The translations under genes were made by a program, and so were the position numbers. Below, piece by piece: positions 25,095-35,000 of a stretch of DNA of 64,000 nt. The notes beneath the pieces were generated by a model. It saw only the letters and a list, made by a program, of their open reading frames with translations, searched no databases and was not told the origin of the DNA. Origin of the DNA: Methylobacterium oryzae (GTDB lineage: Bacteria > Pseudomonadota > Alphaproteobacteria > Rhizobiales > Beijerinckiaceae); assembly GCF_021398735.1 (NCBI RefSeq), contig NZ_CP090349.1, positions 5,454,001-5,518,000 of the forward strand. Reading direction: 5' to 3'. Numbering within the stretch: the stretch's first letter is position 1; each line of letters begins with the position of its first letter.

Positions 25095-25394
25095 GGGCGA
25101 CGCCCCCTTCGAAGTCCTCGGGAACCGTTGCCGTCACCCGACCTGCGGGACGAGCCGACCCGGACCGTCCGCAGGCTCGGGATGACCCGCGGTCGAAGGC
25201 CGCTATTCAAGGACTATGCCAGACAAGCTTGGCCGGGAACATTTTCGCCGGTCGCCATTTTGCCCATCGATTAGCCCGACGCGGCCAGATCGCGGGCAGG
25301 TCGCGCCGCGACGCCGCACAAAGACGAGGCAATCTGCCCAATTCCGTGCATCTCGCCCCGTTGCGTGTCGGCAACATACGCGCGGGAACGCGTT
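25095..25394. other. Intergenic region upstream of glnK
   Basis: No gene seen. It contains the glnK promoter region and the 3' flank of the tesB gene. The only specific element I can name is the sigma-54-like site at 25206-25221. Confidence 0.5.
25206..25221 (-). promoter_or_regulatory. Sigma-54-like promoter for glnK-amtB
   Basis: The minus strand reads TGGCATAGTCCTTGAA, compared with TGGCAC-N5-TTGCA. The -24 GG is exact and the spacing right, but the -12 element is GA instead of GC. It is placed for transcription of glnK-amtB, which is NtrC/RpoN-controlled in many relatives. Confidence 0.4.
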
Positions 25395-26294
25395 TTAATC
25401 CCGCGTCGGGCGGATCAGACCCTCCTGGGCCACCGACGCCACGAGGTTGCCGGCCCGGTCGAAGATCTGGCCCCGGGCGAAGCCGCGGGCGCCGCCCGCG
25501 ACCGGGCTGTCCTGGGCGTAGAGCAGCCAGTCGTCGATCTTCACGGGCCGATGGAACCAGAGCGCGTGGTCGAGGCTCGCGGCCTGGATCGTCGGGTCGA
25601 ACACCGAGCGCGCGTGCGGGATCAGCGAGACGTCGAGCAGGGTCATGTCGGACGCGTAGGCGAGCACGGCCCGGTGCAGCGCCGGATCGTCCGGCAGCGC
25701 CGAGGCCGCGCGCAGCCAGACATTGAAGATCGGGTCCGGGGCCCGCCCGCCCGCGCCGGCGGGCAGGTAGCGGTTCAGGTCGACCGGCCGCAGCGCGATC
25801 GGCCGCTCGCGGCCGAAATAGGCGGCGATCGCCTCCGGCATCCCGGTGCCGCCGGCGGCCGCGAGGGCCTTGCCGTCGAGGAGCCCCTCGGGTCCGGGCA
25901 CCGCCGGCATCGCCGGCTGGTGCGTCAGCCCCTCCTCGACGACCTGATAGGCGACCGTCGTGGCGAAGATCGCGCGCCCGTGCTGGATCGCCTTGACCCG
26001 GCGGGTCGTGAAGCTCCGCCCGTCCCGGATCCGCTCGACCTCGTAGACGATGGGCGTGCGCGGGTCGCCGGGCAGCATGAAGTAGGCGTGGAGGGAGTGG
26101 GCGGGACGGTCGTCCGGCACCGTCCGGGTCGCGGCGACCAGGGCCTGCGCCACCACCTGGCCGCCGAAGACGCGCCGCCAGCCCGTCCTGGGGTTCTGGC
26201 CGCGGAACAGGTCGACCTCCAGGCGCTCCAGGTCGAGGATGGCGATCAGCTCGGCGACGGCGTCCGTCATCGCGTCGGTGTTGGCGTCGGTCAT
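25395..26294 (-). CDS. tesB: Acyl-CoA thioesterase II
   Basis: Encodes 299 residues, the usual TesB length. It shows the double hot-dog pattern: LERLEVDLFRGQNPRTGWRR with VFGGQVVAQAL, then HAYFMLPGDPRTPIVYEVER, GRSFTTRRVKAIQHG, and the second half QAASLDHALWFHRPVKIDDW. It hydrolyses medium- to long-chain acyl-CoA to free fatty acid and CoA in the cytoplasm. The start at 26294 leaves a 98-base gap to the divergent hydroxylase gene. Confidence 0.93.
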   Translation of the reverse strand: MTDANTDAMTDAVAELIAILDLERLEVDLFRGQNPRTGWRRVFGGQVVAQALVAATRTVPDDRPAHSLHAYFMLPGDPRTPIVYEVERIRDGRSFTTRRVKAIQHGRAIFATTVAYQVVEEGLTHQPAMPAVPGPEGLLDGKALAAAGGTGMPEAIAAYFGRERPIALRPVDLNRYLPAGAGGRAPDPIFNVWLRAASALPDDPALHRAVLAYASDMTLLDVSLIPHARSVFDPTIQAASLDHALWFHRPVKIDDWLLYAQDSPVAGGARGFARGQIFDRAGNLVASVAQEGLIRPTRD

Positions 26295-26392
26295 GACCCG
26301 CGGGGTTTCCGTTCGTTGCCCGCGTGCGACATAGGCTTTTCGGACGAACCAATCCACGCGTCCCGCGCGGGACCCCTAGGAGATCCGCCCCG

Positions 26393-27658
26393 ATGACGGC
26401 CGAGACGCCCCGCCCCGGCAGCCGCAGCCTCCTGATCGCCGGCGGCGGCCTGCCCAGCCTCGCCCTGGCCCTCGCCCTGAAGCAGGCCCACGGGCCGGCG
26501 CTGGCCGTGACGGTGATCGACCCGGGCGCCGCCGACCCCGCCCGGCATCGCGGCCGCGCCTACGCCCTCGCGGCGGGCGGGCGGCGCATGCTGGAGCGCC
26601 TCGGCCTGTGGGCCCGGGTCGCCGCCGCGGCCGAGCCGATCACCGAGATGGTGATCAGCGACAGCCGCCTCGCCGACCCGGTGCGGCCGGTCTTCCTGAC
26701 ATTCGGCCGCGAGGCGGACGCGGAGCGCGACGACGGCGAGCCCTTCGCCCACATGATCGAGGCCGAGCCGTTCGCCGCGGCCCTCGCGGAGGCCTGCCGG
26801 GCGGCGGGGGTCGCGATCGTCGCCGCCGGGGTCGTGCGCGCGGTGCCGGAGGGGGCCGCGATCCGCGCGGCGCTCACCACCGGCGAGACCCTGCGGGGCG
26901 ACCTGCTGGTGGCCGCCGACGGCGCGCGCTCGCGGCTGCGCGAGGCCGCGCGGATCGGCTGGGTCGGCTGGTCCTACCCGCAGGTCGGGATCGTGGCGAC
27001 GATCGGCCACGCCCGGCCGCACGAAGGCCGCGCCTTCGAGCACTTCCTGCCCGCTGGCCCGTTCGCGATCCTGCCGCTGCGGGACGGCGGCTCCCTGGGG
27101 CACCGCTCCTCAATCGTCTGGACCGAGCGGTCGGACGACGCCGAGGCCCTGCTCTCCGGCGGCCCCGACGAGGTGCTCGCCGAGATCGAGCGCCGGTTCA
27201 CCCTGGATCTCGGCGCGCTCGCGCTGGAGCACGGCCCCAGCCGTCACCCCCTCGCCTTCGGCATCGCCCGCGCCTTCCGCGCCGAGCGCCTCGCCCTGCT
27301 GGGCGACGCGGCGCACGTGATCCACCCGATCGCCGGCCAGGGCCTCAATCTCGGGCTCGCGGACGCCGCGGCGCTGGCCGAATCCGTGACCGGCGCGCTG
27401 CGCCTCGGCCTCGATCCCGGCAGCCCCGACGTGCTGCGCGCCTACGAGCGCGCCCGGCGCTTCGACAGCTTCGCCATGGCGGCGGCCACCGACGGGCTGA
27501 ACCGGCTGTTCTCGAACGACGCCCTGCCGCTGCGCCTCGCCCGCGACCTCGGCCTCGGGATCGTGGACCGGCTGCCGGGGCTCAAGCGCTTCTTCATCGG
27601 CGAGGCCGCGGCCGCGCGCGACTCGCGGCCCCGGCTGATGCGAGGCGAGCCGCTCTGA
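26393..27658 (+). CDS. UbiH/COQ6-family FAD monooxygenase
   Basis: Encodes 421 residues. FAD-binding parts are SLLIAGGGLPSLALALAL, VAADGARSRLREAA and the DG-type motif LLGDAAHVIHPIAGQGLNLGLADAAAL. This family hydroxylates the ring of ubiquinone precursors (UbiH, UbiF, UbiI, UbiL types). Which ring position is used cannot be told. AGGAGA precedes the ATG at 26393. It is soluble but likely peripheral to the Ubi complex. Convergent with the PAP2 gene, 21-base gap. Confidence 0.88.
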   Translation: MTAETPRPGSRSLLIAGGGLPSLALALALKQAHGPALAVTVIDPGAADPARHRGRAYALAAGGRRMLERLGLWARVAAAAEPITEMVISDSRLADPVRPVFLTFGREADAERDDGEPFAHMIEAEPFAAALAEACRAAGVAIVAAGVVRAVPEGAAIRAALTTGETLRGDLLVAADGARSRLREAARIGWVGWSYPQVGIVATIGHARPHEGRAFEHFLPAGPFAILPLRDGGSLGHRSSIVWTERSDDAEALLSGGPDEVLAEIERRFTLDLGALALEHGPSRHPLAFGIARAFRAERLALLGDAAHVIHPIAGQGLNLGLADAAALAESVTGALRLGLDPGSPDVLRAYERARRFDSFAMAAATDGLNRLFSNDALPLRLARDLGLGIVDRLPGLKRFFIGEAAAARDSRPRLMRGEPL

Positions 27659-27679
27659 GGTGCCCGCGGGCCGCGCGCG

Positions 27680-28633
27680 TCAGGCCCGCCCGGGTGCGGG
27701 TCCGCCCTCGGGCGCTCCGGGACTGGGCGCGTCCGCGGCCCACCGCCGCCCGAGCGCCCGCGCGGCGCAGATCGCCAGGACGGCGATGACCAGCCCGGCG
27801 ATCACGTCGACGAAGTAGTGGCCGCCGTCGATCGGCGTGGCGGCGATGAGGAGGACGTTGACGAGGAGGGCCGGGATCTGGGCCGCGCGCAGGTGCCAGA
27901 AGGCCCAGATGTAGAGGGCGCCCAGCGCCGCGTGGAAGCTCGGGAACGTGATGATGCCTTCGACGTGGTCGAGGGAGATCGTCCGGAGCGTGCCGTCGCG
28001 CAGGCCGGTCAGGTCCGCGACGTGGACGTAGGACGCGGCCGGGTGCAGGTTGGGGAAGTCCGCCGGGGACAGGCCCAGGTACACGAAGTTCGCCAGGGCC
28101 GGCGTCAGCGCCGAGATCAGGACCGTCACCGTGCCGGCGAGGGCGAAGGCCAGGACGAAGTCCCGCAGGGCCCGCAGCCGGCCGCTGAAGCCCAGCAGGA
28201 TGACCGCCAGCATGGTCTGCAGGATCAGGCTCCGGTAGGCCAGCGAGAGCGCCAGCCCGAGCCGCGGATGGCCGTCCACGAAGGCCAGGTAGGCACGCCA
28301 GTCCAGGCCGAGCCGCCGGTCCCAGGCGTCGAAGGTCGAATCCCAGAGCGGGCCGCCGGTGCTCGCGACGGTGTACGACAGCGCGGCCGCGCAGGCGCTG
28401 AAGGCGATGACCTGCGCCAGCGCGCTGAGCGTCGCGGCGATGCGCGGCTCGGGGCGTCGCGTGCGGTAGACCTGCGCCAGGACCTCGAGCCCGCCGCAGG
28501 CCGCGAGGGTGACGAGGGCGCTGTCCCAGGCGAAGTGCAGCCCGGCGACCGCCATCCAGACGATCGTGGCGACCAGCGTGGCGGCGATGAGGGGCCACGC
28601 GCCGACGCCGCCGCGCGGGCGCTCAGCGAACAT
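27680..28633 (-). CDS. PAP2-superfamily membrane phosphatase
   Basis: Encodes 317 residues with about eight hydrophobic segments. The catalytic parts are TFPSFHAALGALYIWAFW and TPIDGGHYFVDVIAG (SxxH and GxH...D of the PAP2 active site). It resembles the inositol phosphotransferase-like branch. It probably dephosphorylates or transfers a phosphate on a lipid at the inner membrane; substrate unknown. It is followed on the same strand upstream by an acyltransferase gene, with a 74-base gap. Confidence 0.85.
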   Translation of the reverse strand: MFAERPRGGVGAWPLIAATLVATIVWMAVAGLHFAWDSALVTLAACGGLEVLAQVYRTRRPEPRIAATLSALAQVIAFSACAAALSYTVASTGGPLWDSTFDAWDRRLGLDWRAYLAFVDGHPRLGLALSLAYRSLILQTMLAVILLGFSGRLRALRDFVLAFALAGTVTVLISALTPALANFVYLGLSPADFPNLHPAASYVHVADLTGLRDGTLRTISLDHVEGIITFPSFHAALGALYIWAFWHLRAAQIPALLVNVLLIAATPIDGGHYFVDVIAGLVIAVLAICAARALGRRWAADAPSPGAPEGGPAPGRA

Positions 28634-28707
28634 CGGGCCCCCTGGCGTGTGGCGCTGTCATCGAGGGTCTTGCGGCCGGAATGCCGGCGGATCGTCCCGC
28701 ACAAGTC

Positions 28708-29754
28708 TTAAGGATCCGCCCCGGACAAGCCCGGCCGCGCGCGACGCCGGCGGCCGGCGAGCCCGTCGACCAAGCCGTCGACCGCGCTGTCGACAACACT
28801 GTCGGCGGCCGCGCGGACGGCCCGGATCGGCCCGCGCAGCCCGCGAGCCGCGATCAGGTGCAGGGGCAGGCCGATTGCGGCGAGCAGCACCAGGCCGTCC
28901 CACCGGTCCCAGGCGGGCCAGTGCGGCGCCAGGAGGAGGAAGACGCCGCTGACGATGTAGAGTTCGAAGCTCGCCCGCCCCAACACGGCCGCCGCGGCGC
29001 GCGACGGGCCGCGCAGCCGGCCGACGATCGCCAGCGCGAACGCCGAGCCCGCCGCGGCCGTCACGGCGAACAGCGCCGGGTCGCCGTACTGCCCGGTCGC
29101 GACGTGGACGAAGTTCCGCGGCGCGCAGAGCAGGAGCACGGCGAGGCCGCAGGCGCCGAGCAGCGCCGACACGTCGAACGCCCGTGGCCCGAGCCTCAGG
29201 CCCGCGACGTAGAACGGCAGGGCGCCCACGAGCGCGTGGACCTGCCAGTACGGGAACGCCCGCGCGCTGCAGGTCCATGACAGGGCCAGGGCGCCGCCCA
29301 GGACGATCCAGTAGCCGCCCGGGAAGGTCGCCGCGCGCGCCGCGGCGTCGATCACCCGTACAAGCCCCAGGGCGACCAGGAACCAGAGCACGCCCAGACC
29401 GAAGTCGCGGCCGCACAGCGCGTCGCCCAGCGCGTCCCCGGGCGACAGGGTGCCGGCGAGGGCCTGGGGCACCAGCGCGAGGGTGCCGAACGCCAGCGTC
29501 ACCGCCACGAGCCGCAGCGCGGAGCGGCAGGCTTCGCCGAGTTTCGCCTCGCCCTTGATCCGGTCGACCATCCCGCAGAGCAGGAAGAAGAACGGCATGT
29601 GGAAGGCGTAGATGACCCGCCAGACCGCGAGGGCCGGTCCCGGCTCCGGCCCCGACGGGCCGTAGAAGACGGGCTGCAGCAGGTGGCCGGACAGGACCAG
29701 CAGCACGGCGAGGCCGCGCGCGGCGTCGAGCTGCAGGTCGCGGGGTGGGGGCAT
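28708..29754 (-). CDS. Acyltransferase 3 family membrane protein
   Basis: Encodes 348 residues with about ten membrane helices. The N-terminal LQLDAARGLAVLLVLSGHL and the FHMPFFFLLCGMVDRIK segment match acyltransferase family 3, which O-acetylates or otherwise acylates surface polysaccharides and lipids. The start at 29754 fits the family; the longer frame looks non-coding. Target unknown, but two polysaccharide glycosyltransferases lie just upstream. Confidence 0.85.
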   Translation of the reverse strand: MPPPRDLQLDAARGLAVLLVLSGHLLQPVFYGPSGPEPGPALAVWRVIYAFHMPFFFLLCGMVDRIKGEAKLGEACRSALRLVAVTLAFGTLALVPQALAGTLSPGDALGDALCGRDFGLGVLWFLVALGLVRVIDAAARAATFPGGYWIVLGGALALSWTCSARAFPYWQVHALVGALPFYVAGLRLGPRAFDVSALLGACGLAVLLLCAPRNFVHVATGQYGDPALFAVTAAAGSAFALAIVGRLRGPSRAAAAVLGRASFELYIVSGVFLLLAPHWPAWDRWDGLVLLAAIGLPLHLIAARGLRGPIRAVRAAADSVVDSAVDGLVDGLAGRRRRARPGLSGADP

Positions 29755-29887
29755 CGGGTCGGTTCGCGGCGTCGGAGCGCCGATGATGCCGCGCCGAGCC
29801 TTAGCAAGCCGTGTCACCGGATCGCGGGATTCAACCTAGATTACGCCTCGTCGGCGCGGCGCGGCGGACGCCGCCGGCGCCCGCGCC

Positions 29888-30391
29888 TCAGCCGGCGACG
29901 AGCGCCCGCGCTCGGCGCAGCCACCGCAGGGACGCCTCGACGAGGGTCGGGCTGCGGTGCTTGAGGATCGCCGATTTCAGGAGCGTCCTCGGCACCTCCC
30001 AGAGCTGGACGGACCCGACCGGGAAATGCGCCACGTCGCCCGGCGTCAGGTGGTGGCGGCTGCCGTCGGCGTCGGTGACGAAGACCTCGCCGTCGAGGAT
30101 GGTGATGATCTCGTCGGCGTGGTGGGTCCAGCGGAACGTGCTGGCCGTGGTGCGCCAGAGGTAGACCTGAGCGCTGCCGTCATGGGTCTGCGAGACCTCC
30201 GCGACCTCGGTGACGGGGTCGCCGGAGACGACCCAGTCCGCCGGGATCGGCGCCGGGGCGAAGGCGGCGCCGCCCGACCGGACCGCCGTGCTGGCGACGG
30301 GACGGCCCCGCTCGTGCAGCCGGATCTCCGCCGCGAGGCCGACCAGGGCGAGGCCGACGAGGAGGGCGGCGGCGGTGAGCGGCTTCTTCAC
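29888..30391 (-). CDS. Membrane-anchored cupin-domain protein
   Basis: Encodes 167 residues from GTG with GGGGAG seven bases upstream. One N-terminal hydrophobic helix (signal anchor) precedes a cupin fold: RWTHHADEIITILDGEVFV (metal-binding HxHxxE motif), then TPGDVAHFPVGSVQLWEV. Probably periplasmic. Cupins of this kind bind small ligands or act as dioxygenases/isomerases; nothing specifies which. Same strand as neighbouring envelope genes. Confidence 0.7.
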   Translation of the reverse strand: MKKPLTAAALLVGLALVGLAAEIRLHERGRPVASTAVRSGGAAFAPAPIPADWVVSGDPVTEVAEVSQTHDGSAQVYLWRTTASTFRWTHHADEIITILDGEVFVTDADGSRHHLTPGDVAHFPVGSVQLWEVPRTLLKSAILKHRSPTLVEASLRWLRRARALVAG

Positions 30392-30523
30392 GTCGGGCTC
30401 CCCACCCCGGCGCGGACGGTTCCGTCCGCGCATCCGCCACGATGGGTAGAGGCTCGGACTGCCCCGTTCCAGGCCGCCGCGCCGAACTTCGCGCGTTTAG
30501 CTTAACCCGGGCGCGCCGGCCGC

Positions 30524-32056
30524 TCAGGCGGCGTCCGCCCGGCGCTCCGCGATCCAGCGCGTCGCGTCGGCCCGCGGGGCGACCACGTCGGTGTCGATGC
30601 GCAGCTGCGGGCTGTAGGCCGGATCCTCCGCGATGACGTCACCCCAGCGGCGCAGGAAGCGGGCGATCTGCGAGCCCGGCGCGAAGCTGGTCTGCCGCGA
30701 GGCGCTCTCGTGGTGCGCCAGCTCGGCGAAGGGCGTGTAGACGATGCGGTAGCCGAGCTGCCGCATCTTCAGGCACAGGTCGACGTCGTTGAAGTCGAGG
30801 GCGAAGCCCTCGTCGAAGCCGTTGACCGCCTCGAGCACCGCCTTGCGGGTGGCGAAGAGCGCCCCGGTCACCGCCGAGCAGTCGCGCTGCGTCAGGGCCC
30901 AGTCGCCGTAGGTCGGCTCGGCCGCGTCCCGGTTGTACCAGGGGTGGGCGAACACGTCGAAGATGCCGCCGGTCATGCCGGCATGCTGGATCTTGCCGGT
31001 GGGGAACAGCAGCCGGCCGCCGGCGCCGCCGACGCCGCGGTCCAGCGCGAAGGTCAGGAGCGCCTCGATCCAGCCGGGGCGGCGCACGACGAGGTCGTCG
31101 TTCATCAGGATGACGAGGTCGGTCTCGGCCGCGCGCCAGAGGGTGTTCATCTTGGCCGCGTAGTTGAACCGCTCGCCCGGCGCCCGGGTCGTCAGCAGGC
31201 GGGTCACGGTGAAGCGGTCGGAGCGGCCGCGGTAGATCGCGTCGTCGGCCACGTCGTCGCCGATCAGCACGCGGATCCGGTCGGCCGGGTAGGTGCTGCG
31301 GCCGAGACTGTCGAGCAGGTTGATCACGTGGGGCTTCGCGCCCTCGACGGCGCGGCCCTGATCGTCCTTCGGGCGGCTCTGGTTGGTCGGCACGACCAGG
31401 GTCACGGCCGGCCGCGCGTCGAAGCTCCGGCGGATCTCCAGCGTGTCCGGGGTCAGCCCCGGGGCGGTGCGCAGCGGCATGCCCGAGGCCTCGAACCAGC
31501 GGTCGAGGGCGTGGGCGCGCGCCGTGCGCGTCGCCTTCGGGCGCTCCAGCGGCGAGGCGATCAGGGTCTGGGGGATCCGGTCGATGCCGATCCCCGCGGA
31601 GATCGCGCCGAGCAGGAATCGGAACCACGCGGCGCTGCCGTGGCGCAGGCCGAAATCGGGGCTCAGGCCGGCCAGGGCCGAGACGCGGATCAGCAGCGGG
31701 AAGCCGATAAAGTCGTCGGCCATCAGGAGGGCCGGGTTGAAGGCCGGCTTGCAGTGGACGCTGCGGACCTGGCCGGCGCCGTCCACCACGGCGTCGTCGC
31801 CGTAGAAGATGCCGATATCGGGCCGCTCCGCCAGCGCGCGCGTCAGGTGCGCCGCGAGGTCGGGGCGCAGCTCGGAGGCCGCGGGCGCGACGAAGATCGC
31901 CCGGCAGGCGGGGAACTGGCCGGAAGCGACCTGGGCGAGCCGGCGCTCGTCGAGGGGACGGAGCTGCCCGTCGAGGGGCAGCGGCAGGATCGCGTCCGGC
32001 CACGGGAGCGTGCCCCACGAGGCCGACGGGGCCGGGACCGGCTTCTTCTTCAACAC
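30524..32056 (-). CDS. Glycosyltransferase, GT2 family
   Basis: Encodes 510 residues. A first domain of about 190 residues (FYGDDAVVDGAGQ; FIGFPLLIRVSAL) resembles a partial glycosyltransferase fold, followed by a complete GT-A domain: VTLVVPTNQSRP, LVILMNDDLVVRRPGW (DxD-type), GGRLLFPTGKIQHAGM and GFDEGFALDFNDVDLCLKM. This pattern is typical of polysaccharide-building GT2 enzymes that use a nucleotide sugar at the membrane face. It follows the 1,044-residue glycosyltransferase gene by 19 bases in the same operon. Confidence 0.88.
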   Translation of the reverse strand: MLKKKPVPAPSASWGTLPWPDAILPLPLDGQLRPLDERRLAQVASGQFPACRAIFVAPAASELRPDLAAHLTRALAERPDIGIFYGDDAVVDGAGQVRSVHCKPAFNPALLMADDFIGFPLLIRVSALAGLSPDFGLRHGSAAWFRFLLGAISAGIGIDRIPQTLIASPLERPKATRTARAHALDRWFEASGMPLRTAPGLTPDTLEIRRSFDARPAVTLVVPTNQSRPKDDQGRAVEGAKPHVINLLDSLGRSTYPADRIRVLIGDDVADDAIYRGRSDRFTVTRLLTTRAPGERFNYAAKMNTLWRAAETDLVILMNDDLVVRRPGWIEALLTFALDRGVGGAGGRLLFPTGKIQHAGMTGGIFDVFAHPWYNRDAAEPTYGDWALTQRDCSAVTGALFATRKAVLEAVNGFDEGFALDFNDVDLCLKMRQLGYRIVYTPFAELAHHESASRQTSFAPGSQIARFLRRWGDVIAEDPAYSPQLRIDTDVVAPRADATRWIAERRADAA

Positions 32057-32075
32057 GGGTCGCGTCTCCGGGGAT

Positions 32076-35000
32076 TCAGGACCGTTCGGCGGCCAGGAGG
32101 CGGGTCAGGCTCGCCTCCATGGCCCGCGCCACCGCGCCGATGGACAGGCGCTCGCGGATGCGCGCCCGGGCGGCGGCGCCGATCCGGGCCGCGTCGCCGC
32201 CGGTCACCGCCCGGGCGGCGTCGTTGAGGGCCCGGGTCAGGTCCGCCTCGTCCACCTGGCCCCACTCGGCGCCGCGCAGGTACGGGCCGTAGGTCTGGTC
32301 GAGGGCCGTGACCTCGGCCTTCACGGGGAAGCCGCAGGTGGCGTCGAGGAAGTCGCGGCAGCCGCCGTAATCGGTGGCGACCACGACCTTGCCCATCTCC
32401 ATCGCTTCGGCGATCGTCAGGCCGAAGCCCTCCGAGGAGTGCGACGACGCGTAGATTGCGCAGAGATCGAACAGCGCGCCGAGCTCGTTCTGGGAGAGCG
32501 GCTGGTCGATCACCACGACGTCGCCGGACGTGCCCACGAGGTCGAGGAGCTTCTTGCCCTCCTCGGGCAGGTCGAACACGTGCTTGGTCTTGAGCACGAG
32601 CTGCCAGCCGGCCTGCCCGAGACCCGCCGCCCGGAAGGCCCGGATCAGCGCGTGCGGATTCTTGCGGGCGAGGTAGCTGGAGCCGTCAAAGGCGTAGAGG
32701 ATCACCCGCTTGGACGGGTCGATCGCGAAGGCCTTGCGCAGGTTCGCCTTGGCGGCGGCGCTCACCGGCTCGCCGGCCTCGTTCTCGACCACGTAGGGCA
32801 CGACGTCGACCGGGATGTCGGTGATCTGCCGGAAGATCGCCGCGCAGAACTCCGTGGGCGCCCAGATCGCGTCGAGGCCGTCGACGGTCGGCAGCCAGCC
32901 CCCGGGCACGTGCGAGGTCTCCCAGACGAACAGCCCGATCTTCAGCCGCGCCTCGGCGGCGATCGCCCGCTGCCGGTCGCTCATCAGCGAGTGCCAGCTG
33001 TCGCCGTTGAAATGGACCAGCGCGACGTCGGCGGGGCCCGAGAAGGTCCGGGCCTGCCACGCCGGCGCCACCCGGGCGTGGACGTGGAACGGCCGCTCCA
33101 TCGGGTGGACGTTCAGCGCGAAGGGGGTCCGATGCAGGGCGCGGGCGTAGCTGCGGGCCGCGACGCCGAGGCCGTTGGCGTAGTTCATCGGCGAGACGTA
33201 GGCGACGCGCAGCGGCCGCTCCGGCGCCCGGGGCCGGCGCAGGTCGGCCCAGATCTTGGCGCCCGGATACGTGTAGGTCACGTCGAGCCGGTCGAGGTCG
33301 AAGCCGCGCTCGGCGATCGCCTCCCGCACCGCCGCCCCGCCGATCGCGGCGTGCTCGCCCAGCAGCGAGCGCTTCACGAACGGGAAGCCCTGGCTGAGCA
33401 TGTTCTCCCAGTCGAACAGGGTGCGGTTGTTGCGCGGGTCGTTGACCAGCGACATGTGCTTGTTCTGGGCCGAGAACAGGCTGCGCATCCCGAGCCCGGC
33501 CGCCCGCATCCGCTGCGAGAAGGTCAGCTCGTACTCGGTGATGACCGCGTTCTTGTCCGGCCAGTTCGCCACCGACAGGAGGAAGTGGCTGAACGCGTAC
33601 GAGGACAGGCAGCGCCGCTTCAGGGCCAGGAAGAAGCTCTGGAGGTGGTGGCTGTAGTAGAAATTGTCGGCGAGGCCGATTACCGCCTCCGGGAAGGCGT
33701 CGATCTTCGCGAGCAGGCCGGCGAAGTCGTCGCGGTCGAGGGGGCCGACGAGGCTGTCGTTGGCGAGGTAGAGCGTCTCGGAATCGAGGAGGTCGGTGTC
33801 CTCCAGGAGGACATGCGCCCAGGCGGCGAAGTCGAAGCCGCTGTTCTCGCGCAGGTAGACCGAGGCGCAGAGATCCAGGATCGCCTGCGGCACGGCGTTC
33901 TTGTGCTGGTCGGCGGCGATGATCAGGACGAGGTCGGTCCCGTTCTCCGCGAAGGCCTTGAGGTAGGGCTCGACGTGGCCGCGGATCCGCCCCTCGGGGC
34001 AGTGTGTGATGAACAGGGCCGTGCGGCCGTGCCGCCGGGGCTCGCGCTTCAGGCAGGAGAGGCGCGCGTCGGAGGCTTCCGGCACCGCGGCCCCGGGGAC
34101 GCGGCGGGTCAGGCGGCCCGCCTCCAGGCCGGTGGTGACGTAGTCGATCAGCGGGTTGAGGCCCAGCGCCGCGACCTTCGGGTAGCGGGCGCGGTACCAG
34201 GGCGCGTCGAAGCGCGGCGACGGGCTCGTCGTGCGCCCGCCATCGGCGAGGAAATGCGCCAGCGGGTTCTGCCCGGCCGCGTCGTCTTCAAGGTAGGTCT
34301 CGGTGTACCAGCGCGTGGCGAACCAGGGCCCCGGGTCGAGGCCCTCGGCGGCGCCGTGCTCCAGGTAATGGACCAGCGGGTTGAGGCTGTCGGCCCGCAC
34401 CGCGGCGGACTGGGCCGCGTACCAGTCGGGATCGAACAGCGGGTGGGGCGCGTAGCGGCGGTAGCCGCCGGCCATCACGTAGTGCTCCAGGGGCTCGAGC
34501 CCGCTGGTCTCGGCCTCGGGGCAGCGCTCGCGGTAGAACGCGGCGTCGAAGAGCCCCGACCGCCGGATCAGGTCGACGTGCCGCGACAGGCCGGCGAACT
34601 CCTCCGGGTTGCGCAGGTAGCCCTGCTTCCGGCCGGTCTCGAAGAAGTGGCTCAGCGCGTTGCCGCCGGCCGCGCGGGCATCCGGGTAGCGGGACAAGTA
34701 CCAGGCGGTGTCGAACTGAGGCGACGGGTCGGTGTCGCCCCGCGACAGGAAGTCGGAGAACGCCCAGGCGCGGTGCTCCGCGCCGCCGAGGTAGCGCGTC
34801 GCGTACCAGTCCGGGTCGAACAGCGGGTTGGGGCGGATGCCCGCCGCGGCGCCGCGGTCGAGGTAGTGGAGCAGCGGGTTGGTGCCCTCGGCCCGGAGGC
34901 CCGGGACGGAGTCGAGGTAGAGGTCGCCGTGGAAGAGCGGGTGCGGCCAGCGCCCCTCGCGCCCGCCGTGGACCGCGTAGTGCACCGCCGGATCGATCCC

